A DNA stretch of 64,000 bases from Firm-13 sp037143795 (GTDB lineage: Bacteria > Bacillota > Clostridia > Saccharofermentanales > Saccharofermentanaceae): NCBI GenBank assembly GCA_037143795.1, contig JBAWXZ010000017.1, positions 1 through 64,000 of the forward strand, given 5' to 3'. The notes below the pieces were generated by a model. That model did no database searches. It saw only the letters and a program-made list of their open reading frames with translations, and was not told where the DNA came from. The position numbers were made by a program, and so were the translations under genes. This document shows, piece after piece, positions 43,924-51,733 of the stretch. How positions within the stretch are numbered: the first letter of the stretch is position 1; each line of letters starts with the position of its first letter.

Positions 43924-43961
43924 TTTACATGAATTTTACATGGAAATAACAGGACTTTACT
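43924..43961 (+). promoter_or_regulatory. PhoP box of the pst-pho operon
   Basis: Direct repeats with an 11-base period: TTTACA at 43924 and again at 43935, a weaker ATAACA at 43946 and TTTACT at 43956. This matches the TT(A/C/T)A(C/T)A repeats bound by PhoP in Bacilli. It lies about 70-100 bases before pstS, and the operon encodes its own PhoP and PhoR. Confidence 0.85.
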
Positions 43962-44027
43962 TCGCACTAATCCTTGCCTAAACGATTCTTGTTAAGATTA
44001 GGTAAAAACGAAGAGAAGGAGTTAATA

Positions 44028-44948
44028 ATGACAAAAGGAGCAAAGACAGTTCTTGCAGTCATTCTTACATATGTAATGCTTGCCAGTGTTACGGCTTGTG
44101 GGGAAGTACCTGTTGAGGCCATCAGTCCAAACACAACAGCAGCAGCTTCGGATGGGACTGCAACGGCAGAATCATCAACTGGCAAATCGGAAACGCAAGT
44201 CTTATCTCTGAGCGGCTCGCTTACACTTACCGGCTCCACTTCCATGGCTGATGTTACTACAGCGCTGGCCGAAGCTTTCATGGCTGCCAATAAAGATGTA
44301 ATCGTATCTGTAGGCGGCAATGGTTCCGGTGAAGGACCTACAGCGGTAAATGACGGGACAGCGCAGATCGGGATGCTTTCGAGGGATTTGAAGGATACCG
44401 AAACCCCCGCGGCTTTCGACAAGTACATCATTGGATATGACGGAATTGCCGTTATTGTTAACTCCGCTTCAGGAGTAACCGGTCTCACAACCGATCAGAT
44501 TACTAAGATTTTCAAAGGGGAGATCACGAACTGGAAAGACGTCGGCGGTGTTGATGCCAAAATCCAGTGTATCGGACGCGAGGCCGCATCCGGAACAAGA
44601 GGCGCTTTTGAAGAACTTATGAAAATCAAAGATGCTGCCGTATATGCGGAAGAGCAGAACTCGACAGGCAACGTAAAGCAGGCCGTGTCCGCAAATCCCG
44701 ATGCAATCGGATATGTATCTATTTCAGCTATTGATAATACGATTGTCGCAGTGAAGCTCGATGGTATTGCGCCTACAGAAGAAACTGTCAAATCAGGTGA
44801 TTACTTACTACAGCGCCCATTTTTGATGATAACCAGTAACGGTACTTCGGATCCCCTGGCAACTGCTTTTCTGGATTATGTATTCAGTGATGCAGGCATG
44901 AAGATTGTAGCAGATGACGGAATCGTTCCGAATCCCGGCAAGAATTGA
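44028..44948 (+). CDS. pstS: Phosphate-binding lipoprotein PstS
   Basis: 306 aa from the ATG at 44028, which follows AGAAGGAG; an upstream ATG at 43974 lies in the control region. Lipoprotein signal ending in S-V-T-A-C. The mature domain has the phosphate-binding pattern G-S-T-S-M-A-D-V near residue 64, G-N-G-S-G-E-G, G-R-E-A-A-S-G-T-R-G-A-F-E and S-R-D-L-K-D. It captures phosphate outside the membrane for PstCA. First gene of the operon, behind the Pho box. Confidence 0.96.
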   Translation: MTKGAKTVLAVILTYVMLASVTACGEVPVEAISPNTTAAASDGTATAESSTGKSETQVLSLSGSLTLTGSTSMADVTTALAEAFMAANKDVIVSVGGNGSGEGPTAVNDGTAQIGMLSRDLKDTETPAAFDKYIIGYDGIAVIVNSASGVTGLTTDQITKIFKGEITNWKDVGGVDAKIQCIGREAASGTRGAFEELMKIKDAAVYAEEQNSTGNVKQAVSANPDAIGYVSISAIDNTIVAVKLDGIAPTEETVKSGDYLLQRPFLMITSNGTSDPLATAFLDYVFSDAGMKIVADDGIVPNPGKN

Positions 44949-44972
44949 ATAATGATTGTGAGGTAAGTCACC

Positions 44973-46328
44973 TTGGAAATAAGTAGTCATAATGTTCTCC
45001 GGGGAGAAAACAGGTTCAGGCACAATAGATTACGCCTGGCAAGCTGTCTTTTCGGAATTCTCACTTTGGTATCTATCGGTTTACCCTTTTCATCTTTCCT
45101 GTTCGATGAATATACAGTCCACCTTACAGGTCTTCAACTGATAACATCCAATATTCGTTTCAGCCCCGAACTGCTGATACAGATTCCAGTCGGTATGAGG
45201 ATATGTCTTGTTCTTTCCCTTGTGCTTACTGCCTCCGGGCTTGTACTGATGCTGCTAAGAAAGTATATGTTCTCCAGTTTAGCATTTTTCGGAGCCTCGC
45301 TTTCTGCGATCCTTGAAATTATTTTTGTAGCTTCCGTTACGCAGGAAGCTACAAAGGCGGGTATATCTACTGCCGGCGGAGGTATGCTTTACGGTTGGAT
45401 TCTATTTTTTGTGATTGCTTTGATCAGCGCAATTCTGGCACTTTCCATATCCGGACTGGAAAAATCAGCCGAGACAGTGTTTAAGATTTCTGCCAGTATT
45501 TCTATTGGAATTGTCATAATAATCACCTTGTATATGTTCATATATGGTTCTCCGGCCATCTTTGAAATCGGACTTGGAAAATTCATTTTTGGTACCGAGT
45601 GGCAGCCGACCGCTTCTGATCCCAAGTTCGGCATCCTATATATGATTCTTGCGTCTGTTTTCGGTTGTCTGGGCGCCATCGCAATAGGTGTTCCGATAGG
45701 ACTGATGACTGCAGTATTTTTGGCTGAAATTGCCCCCGGGTGGCTTAAATCAATCGTCCGGCCTGCTGTTGAACTTCTGGCCGGTATTCCTTCCGTAATT
45801 TACGGTTTTTGGGGTATGAAGCTTCTTGTTCCATTCATCAGGACTGTATTTACAAAACTGGGTTATGATACAACAGGATCCGGCCTTCTGGCTGTCATAT
45901 TGATTCTTGCGATTATGATACTTCCTACGATAATAAGTGTAGCGGAAAGTGCCCTGAAAAGTGTTCCGCCTGCCTATACGGAAGCATCACTGGCTCTGGG
46001 AAATACTAAAATTTCCACAATCTTTGCCGTGCAGATTCCGGCTGCCAGATCCGGTATTCTCGCAGGTGTTATTTTGGGAGTCGGGCGTGCGATTGGTGAG
46101 ACGATGGCTGTCATTATGGTGGCCGGCAACATTGTGCAGCTGCCGGGCCTCTTTTCCTCGGTACGTCCAATGACGGCAGGCATTGCATTTGAAATGGGAT
46201 ATGCGGCGGCTGGATTACACAGGCAAGCCCTGTTTGCCATCGGTCTTGTTCTTTTTGTATTCATTATGCTTGTCAACATCACCTTTACATTTATATCCAA
46301 GAGGGGGGTGCAGATGGATGCGAAATAA
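44973..46328 (+). CDS. pstC: Phosphate ABC transporter permease PstC with N-terminal extension
   Basis: 451 aa starting at TTG after GAGGTAAGT. Residues from about 155 on form a normal PstC permease with six helices and the E-A-S-L-A-L-G coupling motif near 345. The first 150 residues are extra: about four more membrane helices, the first at 22-42 and further ones near 75-150, with an N-terminal outer loop. Usual PstC proteins are about 280-330 aa. The start cannot simply be moved, because the extension is in frame, hydrophobic and closely spaced to pstS. Its role is unknown; sensing or assembly is possible. The end overlaps pstA by 11 bases. Confidence 0.95.
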   Translation: MEISSHNVLRGENRFRHNRLRLASCLFGILTLVSIGLPFSSFLFDEYTVHLTGLQLITSNIRFSPELLIQIPVGMRICLVLSLVLTASGLVLMLLRKYMFSSLAFFGASLSAILEIIFVASVTQEATKAGISTAGGGMLYGWILFFVIALISAILALSISGLEKSAETVFKISASISIGIVIIITLYMFIYGSPAIFEIGLGKFIFGTEWQPTASDPKFGILYMILASVFGCLGAIAIGVPIGLMTAVFLAEIAPGWLKSIVRPAVELLAGIPSVIYGFWGMKLLVPFIRTVFTKLGYDTTGSGLLAVILILAIMILPTIISVAESALKSVPPAYTEASLALGNTKISTIFAVQIPAARSGILAGVILGVGRAIGETMAVIMVAGNIVQLPGLFSSVRPMTAGIAFEMGYAAAGLHRQALFAIGLVLFVFIMLVNITFTFISKRGVQMDAK

Positions 46329-47178
46329 GAAGAAGGATATTGTACTTGGTTCCTTAATCTGGATTTCTGCAGCTATAACGGTTGCCGTACTGGTTGGAGT
46401 CATCGGATACATCCTGATTAACGGTCTTCCGCATATGACATGGAATTTCCTGACCACCACATACTCCGCTGCCAAAAGCGGAAGTAAGGGAATTCTGCCT
46501 ATGATCATCAATACCCTGTATGTAATTGTTATCAGTCTGCTTCTTGGCACCCCTGTTGGAATAGGCAGCGCCATTTATCTGACACAGTATGCGAAGCAGG
46601 GAAAACTGGTAAGTGCAATTCGGTTTGCAACGGAAGTTCTTTCCGGAATTCCGTCGATCCTTTTCGGGTTGTTCGGATATGCTGTATTCGTCGTACTCTT
46701 TCAGTTAAAGCTATCGCTTATATCGGGAAGCCTTACAATGATGATTTGTATTTTGCCGACTATCGTCCGCACGACGGAAGAGGCACTTCTGGCAGTTCCT
46801 TTATCCTATAAGGAAGGTGCCATGGCGCTGGGGACGGGAAAACTCCGGGTTACATTGGGAATGATCCTTCCGTGTGCCATGCCCGGGGTGCTGACAGGTA
46901 TCATCCTTGCGATGGGCCGTATTGTTGGTGAGACGGCAGCCCTTTTGTTTACAGTAGGCGTTTCCGGGAATGCAATGCCCAAAGGCAGCAATATTTTCGA
47001 TGCGCTTTTCGGACACATTTTCGAGCAGGGAAATACACTCGCCCTTCATCTTTATAACTCGGCTATGAATGGAAAAGATCCTGTGTCCGTTCCGTTTGCC
47101 ACCGCTTCGGCACTTCTGATCATGGTATTTGCACTTAATCGCCTGGCAGGATTTTTGTCCCGCCGCTTCAAGAAATAG
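46318..47178 (+). CDS. pstA: Phosphate ABC transporter permease PstA
   Basis: 286 aa from ATG at 46318, with GAGGGGGG upstream inside the end of pstC. Six membrane helices; the coupling motif E-G-A-M-A-L-G-T-G-K lies near residue 165, and G-I-L-P-M-I-I-N-T-L near 60. A longer frame to 46183 is an artefact of overlap with pstC. It forms the channel with PstC. Confidence 0.96.
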   Translation: MRNKKKDIVLGSLIWISAAITVAVLVGVIGYILINGLPHMTWNFLTTTYSAAKSGSKGILPMIINTLYVIVISLLLGTPVGIGSAIYLTQYAKQGKLVSAIRFATEVLSGIPSILFGLFGYAVFVVLFQLKLSLISGSLTMMICILPTIVRTTEEALLAVPLSYKEGAMALGTGKLRVTLGMILPCAMPGVLTGIILAMGRIVGETAALLFTVGVSGNAMPKGSNIFDALFGHIFEQGNTLALHLYNSAMNGKDPVSVPFATASALLIMVFALNRLAGFLSRRFKK

Positions 47179-47193
47179 TATAGGAGTTGTAAC

Positions 47194-47952
47194 ATGAGTA
47201 AAACAAAAGTAAGCATTGAACATCTGAATCTTTTCTACGAGGACTTCCAGGCACTGAAAGATGTGAATCTTGACATTAAGGAACATGAGATTACAGCTTT
47301 CATCGGCCCTTCAGGCTGCGGAAAATCGACCTGTATCAAGACGTTGAACCGCATGAATGATCTGATTGCCGGATGCCGTGTGGAAGGCACCATTCTGATC
47401 GATGAGCAGGATATATACAGCAGGGAATGTGATGTGACACTTCTTAGAAAGCGTGCCGGTATGGTTTTTCAAAAACCGAATCCCTTTCCTATGACTATAT
47501 ATGATAATATTGCTTATGGACCCCGTGTACACGGAGTCAAAAATAAAGCAGACCTGGATGTCATTGTTGAACAGGCTTTGACTAGTGCAGCTTTGTGGAA
47601 TGAGGTGAAGGATCGTCTAAAGGGTTCGGCCCTGGGTATTTCGGGAGGACAGCAACAGCGCCTGTGTATAGCGCGGGCCCTGGCGGTGGAACCGGATATC
47701 CTGCTGATGGATGAACCTACTTCGGCCCTTGACCCGATTTCTACACTGAAAATTGAGGATCTGATGTATGATCTGAAACAGAAATACACAGTAATAATCG
47801 TCACTCACAATATGCAGCAAGCCGTTCGGATTTCCGATAAAACCGCATTTTTTCTCTTAGGGGAAATAATCGAATATGGTTCGACACTTGAGCTATTTGA
47901 TAATCCGAGAAACAAAAAAACAGAAGATTATGTAACAGGCCGTTTCGGTTAA
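47194..47952 (+). CDS. pstB: Phosphate ABC transporter ATPase PstB
   Basis: 252 aa, normal length. Walker A G-P-S-G-C-G-K-S-T near residue 34-42, Q-loop F-Q-K-P-N-P-F-P, signature I-S-G-G-Q-Q-Q-R-L, Walker B L-L-M-D-E-P-T-S-A-L-D and the H-loop V-T-H-N-M-Q-Q-A. The F-Q-K-P-N-P-F-P-M segment is diagnostic for PstB. Confidence 0.98.
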   Translation: MSKTKVSIEHLNLFYEDFQALKDVNLDIKEHEITAFIGPSGCGKSTCIKTLNRMNDLIAGCRVEGTILIDEQDIYSRECDVTLLRKRAGMVFQKPNPFPMTIYDNIAYGPRVHGVKNKADLDVIVEQALTSAALWNEVKDRLKGSALGISGGQQQRLCIARALAVEPDILLMDEPTSALDPISTLKIEDLMYDLKQKYTVIIVTHNMQQAVRISDKTAFFLLGEIIEYGSTLELFDNPRNKKTEDYVTGRFG

Positions 47953-47990
47953 TATACAAATAATGAATGATTAATCAGCGGGAGGTAATT

Positions 47991-48644
47991 ATGGTTGTAA
48001 GAGCAGGATTCGATAAGGAAATTGAAAATATTCACGAGCAGATTATCCGTATGGGCACGCTCACACAAAATGCAATTGAAGATGCGGTTACCGCACTTGT
48101 TGAAATGGATATCGAAAAAGCAAAACGCGTCATAGCTCAGGATGATGTCATTGATGCTATGGAAAGACAAATTGATCAGGCCTGTGTTGAACTGATTGCC
48201 AGACAGCAGCCTGTGGCAAGGGATCTTCGCGACACGATCTCAAATCTAAAGCTGATTACGGATCTTGAGAGAATTGCCGATCACGCAAGTGATATTTCCG
48301 AGAAGGTACTGATTCTTGATTCTTTCCATACCAGCGTCATGATTCCTGCAGATTTGATACGTATGTCGGACCTTTCCCAGCTTATGATCCGGTCGGCACT
48401 TGAGTCATATGTGACAAAAAATGAAGAAACTGCAGCACAGGTTTTACATATGGATGATAAAGTTGATGCACTGTATGATAAAGTAAAAGCATATCTTACA
48501 AAGAGAATGCGGCAGGATCCTGACAGTATTGAGCTCCTGACCGAAATTCTACTGGTATGCAAGTATTTTGAGCGTATTTCCGATCACGCACAGAATGTTG
48601 CGGAGTGGGTTCTTTTCTATATCCGCGGCAGGAGGGTAGATTAG
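47991..48644 (+). CDS. phoU: Phosphate signalling protein PhoU
   Basis: 217 aa, all helical with two three-helix repeats. Metal-binding-type motifs E-R-I-A-D-H-A-S-D-I near residue 94 and E-R-I-S-D-H-A-Q-N-V-A-E near the C-terminus are the PhoU hallmark. It links the transporter state to PhoR and limits phosphate uptake. GGGAGG precedes the ATG at 47991. The stop is two bases from the phoP start, so translation is coupled. Confidence 0.97.
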   Translation: MVVRAGFDKEIENIHEQIIRMGTLTQNAIEDAVTALVEMDIEKAKRVIAQDDVIDAMERQIDQACVELIARQQPVARDLRDTISNLKLITDLERIADHASDISEKVLILDSFHTSVMIPADLIRMSDLSQLMIRSALESYVTKNEETAAQVLHMDDKVDALYDKVKAYLTKRMRQDPDSIELLTEILLVCKYFERISDHAQNVAEWVLFYIRGRRVD

Positions 48645-48646
48645 GT

Positions 48647-49468
48647 ATGATCAAGAAATGTTTGATTATTCTTGTTGAAGATGATGCTGTCATTGCTGAA
48701 TTGATCGAGTATAACCTTACCAGTGAAGGCTTTGAAGTAAAGAGCTTCAAAAATGGCATGAGTATGCTCGAGGCACTTCCTGATATCCATGGCGTCTGCC
48801 TTTTTATTCTGGATTTAATGCTTCCCGGTATGGATGGCTTCGAGATCTGCAGGAAGATAAAAGAGACACGTAAATACCCGCTTGTACCTATTGTCATGCT
48901 GACGGCCCGCGGAACGGAAAATGACAAGGTCAAAGGACTTGAGGCGGGCGCCGACGACTATATTACAAAACCTTTCGGTATACGGGAATTGCTGGCACGT
49001 ATTCATGCCCATGTCAGGCGCTATAATACAGCAGTTCAGCTTCAGGGATCCGGAGCATCCGATGCGTTTTTGCAGGATGATTCAACGCCGGTACAGACTG
49101 CCGCCCCAATTGCCGGTGAACCGGTTTTGCGTACCCCCTCACAAGCCGGTAAAATTGAGTCCGCAGGAATACTCCTCGACGACATAAAACACCGTGTTTA
49201 CTCAAACGGCAAAGAAATTGAGATCACAAACAGGGAGTATGAGCTTCTGAAGTTCCTTATGCAGAACAGGGGCGTTGCCTACTCAAGGGACGACCTGCTG
49301 AACTATGTCTGGGGATATGAGTATTCAGGGGAAACCCGCACAGTGGATGTGCATATCCGCCAGCTTCGCCGTAAAATAGAAAAGGACGATGCCAATCCAG
49401 TCATTATTGAAACAGTCCGGGGGAGAGGTTATCGATTCTGTGAGGAAAATGACATGGAAAAGGGGTAA
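48647..49468 (+). CDS. phoP: Response regulator PhoP/PhoB with a long linker
   Basis: 273 aa. Receiver domain (1-125) with D56 as phospho-acceptor (L-D-L-M-L-P-G-M-D-G), T in M-L-T-A-R and K in I-T-K-P-F-G. The DNA-binding winged helix of the OmpR/PhoB family is at about 175-270 (L-N-Y-V-W-G-Y...T-V-D-V-H-I-R-Q-L-R-R-K-I-E). Between them lies a 45-50-residue Ala/Pro/Ser/Gln-rich linker, much longer than the few residues usual in this family. Family length is about 230-240 aa. It is expected to bind the Pho box before pstS. Confidence 0.93.
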   Translation: MIKKCLIILVEDDAVIAELIEYNLTSEGFEVKSFKNGMSMLEALPDIHGVCLFILDLMLPGMDGFEICRKIKETRKYPLVPIVMLTARGTENDKVKGLEAGADDYITKPFGIRELLARIHAHVRRYNTAVQLQGSGASDAFLQDDSTPVQTAAPIAGEPVLRTPSQAGKIESAGILLDDIKHRVYSNGKEIEITNREYELLKFLMQNRGVAYSRDDLLNYVWGYEYSGETRTVDVHIRQLRRKIEKDDANPVIIETVRGRGYRFCEENDMEKG

Positions 49469-49471
49469 TTC

Positions 49472-50908
49472 ATGCTTAAAAAACTACAGATATTCCTGGT
49501 ACTGATTGTGCTCTTGTCGATTTCGACAACGGGCATTTTTTGCATTTATTTTCTGTCCCAGTATTCGGACAGGATGAACGAACAGCTGTTAGAATCGGCA
49601 AGCGAACTGTTCGTACGGGATATTGCAGACGGCCGCAGTTATGAGGAAGCAAGCGCCTCCTGTCAGGCTGTTTTTGCAGATGAGTCAACACAACTCCGGA
49701 TTACGGTTATTGCCGCTGACGGCACGGTTCTCTATGACAATCAACAGGCAGCCGCATCAATGGAGAATCACGCAAACAGGAATGAGGTCAAGGCGGTGCT
49801 GTCCTCAAAGGGCACTGCAACCGTTAAGAGACACAGCGCGACTCTGGATGTTGACATGCTGTATATGGCAAGATACTATGCCGGTCTGGATCAGGTTATC
49901 CGCACATCCATTCCCCTGGTATTATATCAAACAGGGGTGAAGCAGCTTCAGACTGCATTTATTGCTGTCATGGCAGGTACCTTGATACTCCTCGCAGGTG
50001 TAAGTTATATTTTCACCAAACGCCTGACAAGACCGCTTTTTGAACTGCGGAATGCAGCAAAGTCGATGGCGGCTGCCAATTATTCCGTGCGCGTACATGC
50101 GGGTTCCCATGATGAAATCGGTGCTCTCTCCGTGGCTTTCAACAGTATGGCTGAACAGCTCGAAAAAGAAGTGCATGAGTTGGAAGAGAAAAATGAACGT
50201 CTCGCTGAACTGCAGCAGATGCGTTCTGAATTTGTTGCCAATGTCAGTCATGAACTGAAGACCCCGCTGACATCAATCCGAGGCTTTGTTGATACTCTTC
50301 GCAATGGAAAGATTGAAGACCCGGCTGTACAGGGCCGTTTTCTGGAAATTATTGATATTGAGGCGGAGCGGCTTCATCAGCTGATCAGCGATATCCTTCA
50401 ACTTTCCGAAATAGAAGGAATGAAAAACGATCAGGAACTTCAAAAATTTGACCTCTCTGCTCTTCTGGACGACGTTGCAACCCTGCTTGACGACAAGGCA
50501 TCTGAGCGTCATGTACAGATTGTTGTAGAGGACAGTGAGGTTCTTCCGGTTCTTGCCAGTCAATACCGGATAAAACAGATTCTCATTAACCTCGTTGATA
50601 ATGCAATTAAATACAATAAGCCGGGCGGCCGGGTATATATCCGGGCAACCCGCGAGCCTGACCAGATTGTAGCAATACGTGTCAGGGACACAGGCGACGG
50701 AATTCCTGCCGAGCATCTGGCCCGTGTATTTGAACGTTTCTATCGCGTTGATAAAAGTCATTCACGGGAAATGGGCGGAACGGGACTTGGACTTTCGATC
50801 GTTAAGCACATTGCCCAGCTGTATGAGGGCACAGCGACCGTTGAAAGTATAGAAGGCGAGGGCAGTACGTTTACTGTCCGCCTGCGGATAGCTGACGATT
50901 TGAATTGA
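49472..50908 (+). CDS. phoR: Sensor histidine kinase PhoR
   Basis: 478 aa. Membrane helix 1 at about 7-27, an outer PAS-like sensor domain to about 160, helix 2 at about 163-183, HAMP to about 240, then the HisKA domain with the phospho-acceptor H260 (N-V-S-H-E-L-K-T-P-L-T) and the ATPase domain with N-box N-L-V-D-N-A-I-K-Y, G1 D-T-G-D-G-I-P and G2 G-G-T-G-L-G-L. AAAAGGGG precedes the ATG. Together with phoP it completes the phosphate-starvation circuit. Confidence 0.95.
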   Translation: MLKKLQIFLVLIVLLSISTTGIFCIYFLSQYSDRMNEQLLESASELFVRDIADGRSYEEASASCQAVFADESTQLRITVIAADGTVLYDNQQAAASMENHANRNEVKAVLSSKGTATVKRHSATLDVDMLYMARYYAGLDQVIRTSIPLVLYQTGVKQLQTAFIAVMAGTLILLAGVSYIFTKRLTRPLFELRNAAKSMAAANYSVRVHAGSHDEIGALSVAFNSMAEQLEKEVHELEEKNERLAELQQMRSEFVANVSHELKTPLTSIRGFVDTLRNGKIEDPAVQGRFLEIIDIEAERLHQLISDILQLSEIEGMKNDQELQKFDLSALLDDVATLLDDKASERHVQIVVEDSEVLPVLASQYRIKQILINLVDNAIKYNKPGGRVYIRATREPDQIVAIRVRDTGDGIPAEHLARVFERFYRVDKSHSREMGGTGLGLSIVKHIAQLYEGTATVESIEGEGSTFTVRLRIADDLN

Positions 50909-50931
50909 AAATTACCCTCCACGAAAAATGT

Positions 50932-50940
50932 TTGTTATAA
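50932..50940 (+). promoter_or_regulatory. Extended -10 promoter of the uracil-DNA glycosylase gene
   Basis: TGT-TATAAT lies just after phoR. It rules out the upstream TTG at 50942 as start codon because transcription would begin about there. Confidence 0.6.
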
Positions 50941-50974
50941 TTTGATCGAATACAAAGTAAGGCAGGTGATAATT

Positions 50975-51580
50975 TTGGATTATACATGGCCGGATTTTTT
51001 GGAGGAATGCAGGCAGTGCACAAATTGTTCACTATCCTCGACCCGGAAAAACGTGGTTATTTACCGGGGAGCCATCGAGGCTCCGCTGATGTTCGTCGGG
51101 GAGGGTCCCGGAGCGAATGAAGATGAACAGGGTAAGCCATTTGTCGGTCAGGCCGGCCGTCTTCTGACGCTGCTGCTTGAAGCTTACGGATTTACACCCA
51201 ACGATTATCATATCTGTAATATCGTTAAATGCCGACCGCCGGAGAACCGGGTTCCGACCCGGGATGAGGCTAAATGCTGCATGCCGCTTCTTGCCAAACA
51301 AATCCGTTTCGCCAAGCCCAAAGTAATTGTTCTTCTGGGCGCCACTGCATATAAATATTTTCTCAACCCCACCGAGCCAATCAGCAAAGCCCGGGGCAAA
51401 TGGATCGAAAAATCCAAATATCTTATTCTCCCGACCTTTCATCCGGCATATATTTTGCGAAATAACCGGGAGCGGGTTGCACTTTGGCAGGATATCGGTC
51501 TTGTCAGGAATAAGATGGAGGAGCTTCGACTGATTGAGCCGCTTCCGAAACTTCCGGACATGCCTTCAGGCAGAGGTTAA
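50975..51580 (+). CDS. Type 4 uracil-DNA glycosylase with iron-sulfur cluster
   Basis: 201 aa from TTG at 50975, after AAGGCAGGTGAT. The four cluster ligands are visible: C-x-x-C in E-C-R-Q-C-T-N-C near the start, and two later Cys in K-C-R-P-P-E-N-R and E-A-K-C-C-M. The catalytic region is G-E-G-P-G-A-N-E-D-E-Q-G-K-P-F-V-G-Q-A-G, with H-P-A-Y-I-L-R near the end. It removes uracil from DNA as the first step of base excision repair. Family 4 enzymes were first found in thermophiles but are common in Clostridia. Confidence 0.93.
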   Translation: MDYTWPDFLEECRQCTNCSLSSTRKNVVIYRGAIEAPLMFVGEGPGANEDEQGKPFVGQAGRLLTLLLEAYGFTPNDYHICNIVKCRPPENRVPTRDEAKCCMPLLAKQIRFAKPKVIVLLGATAYKYFLNPTEPISKARGKWIEKSKYLILPTFHPAYILRNNRERVALWQDIGLVRNKMEELRLIEPLPKLPDMPSGRG

Positions 51581-51733
51581 TATTAATTGAACTTTATATA
51601 AACATATTTGAATTTATGAATATTTTATTCGTTAAATCATTTCATTTTCGTTTTCTATTAGGTATAATTGTATACAAGAATGGTTTCAATACAGATCATT
51701 TGATTCCATTACATACCAATAGGAGGACTTAAT

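Noticed and set aside
46183..46317. Longer N-terminus for PstA
   Set aside because: It would overlap pstC by 146 bases and has no ribosome site; the ATG at 46318 has one and fits the family length.
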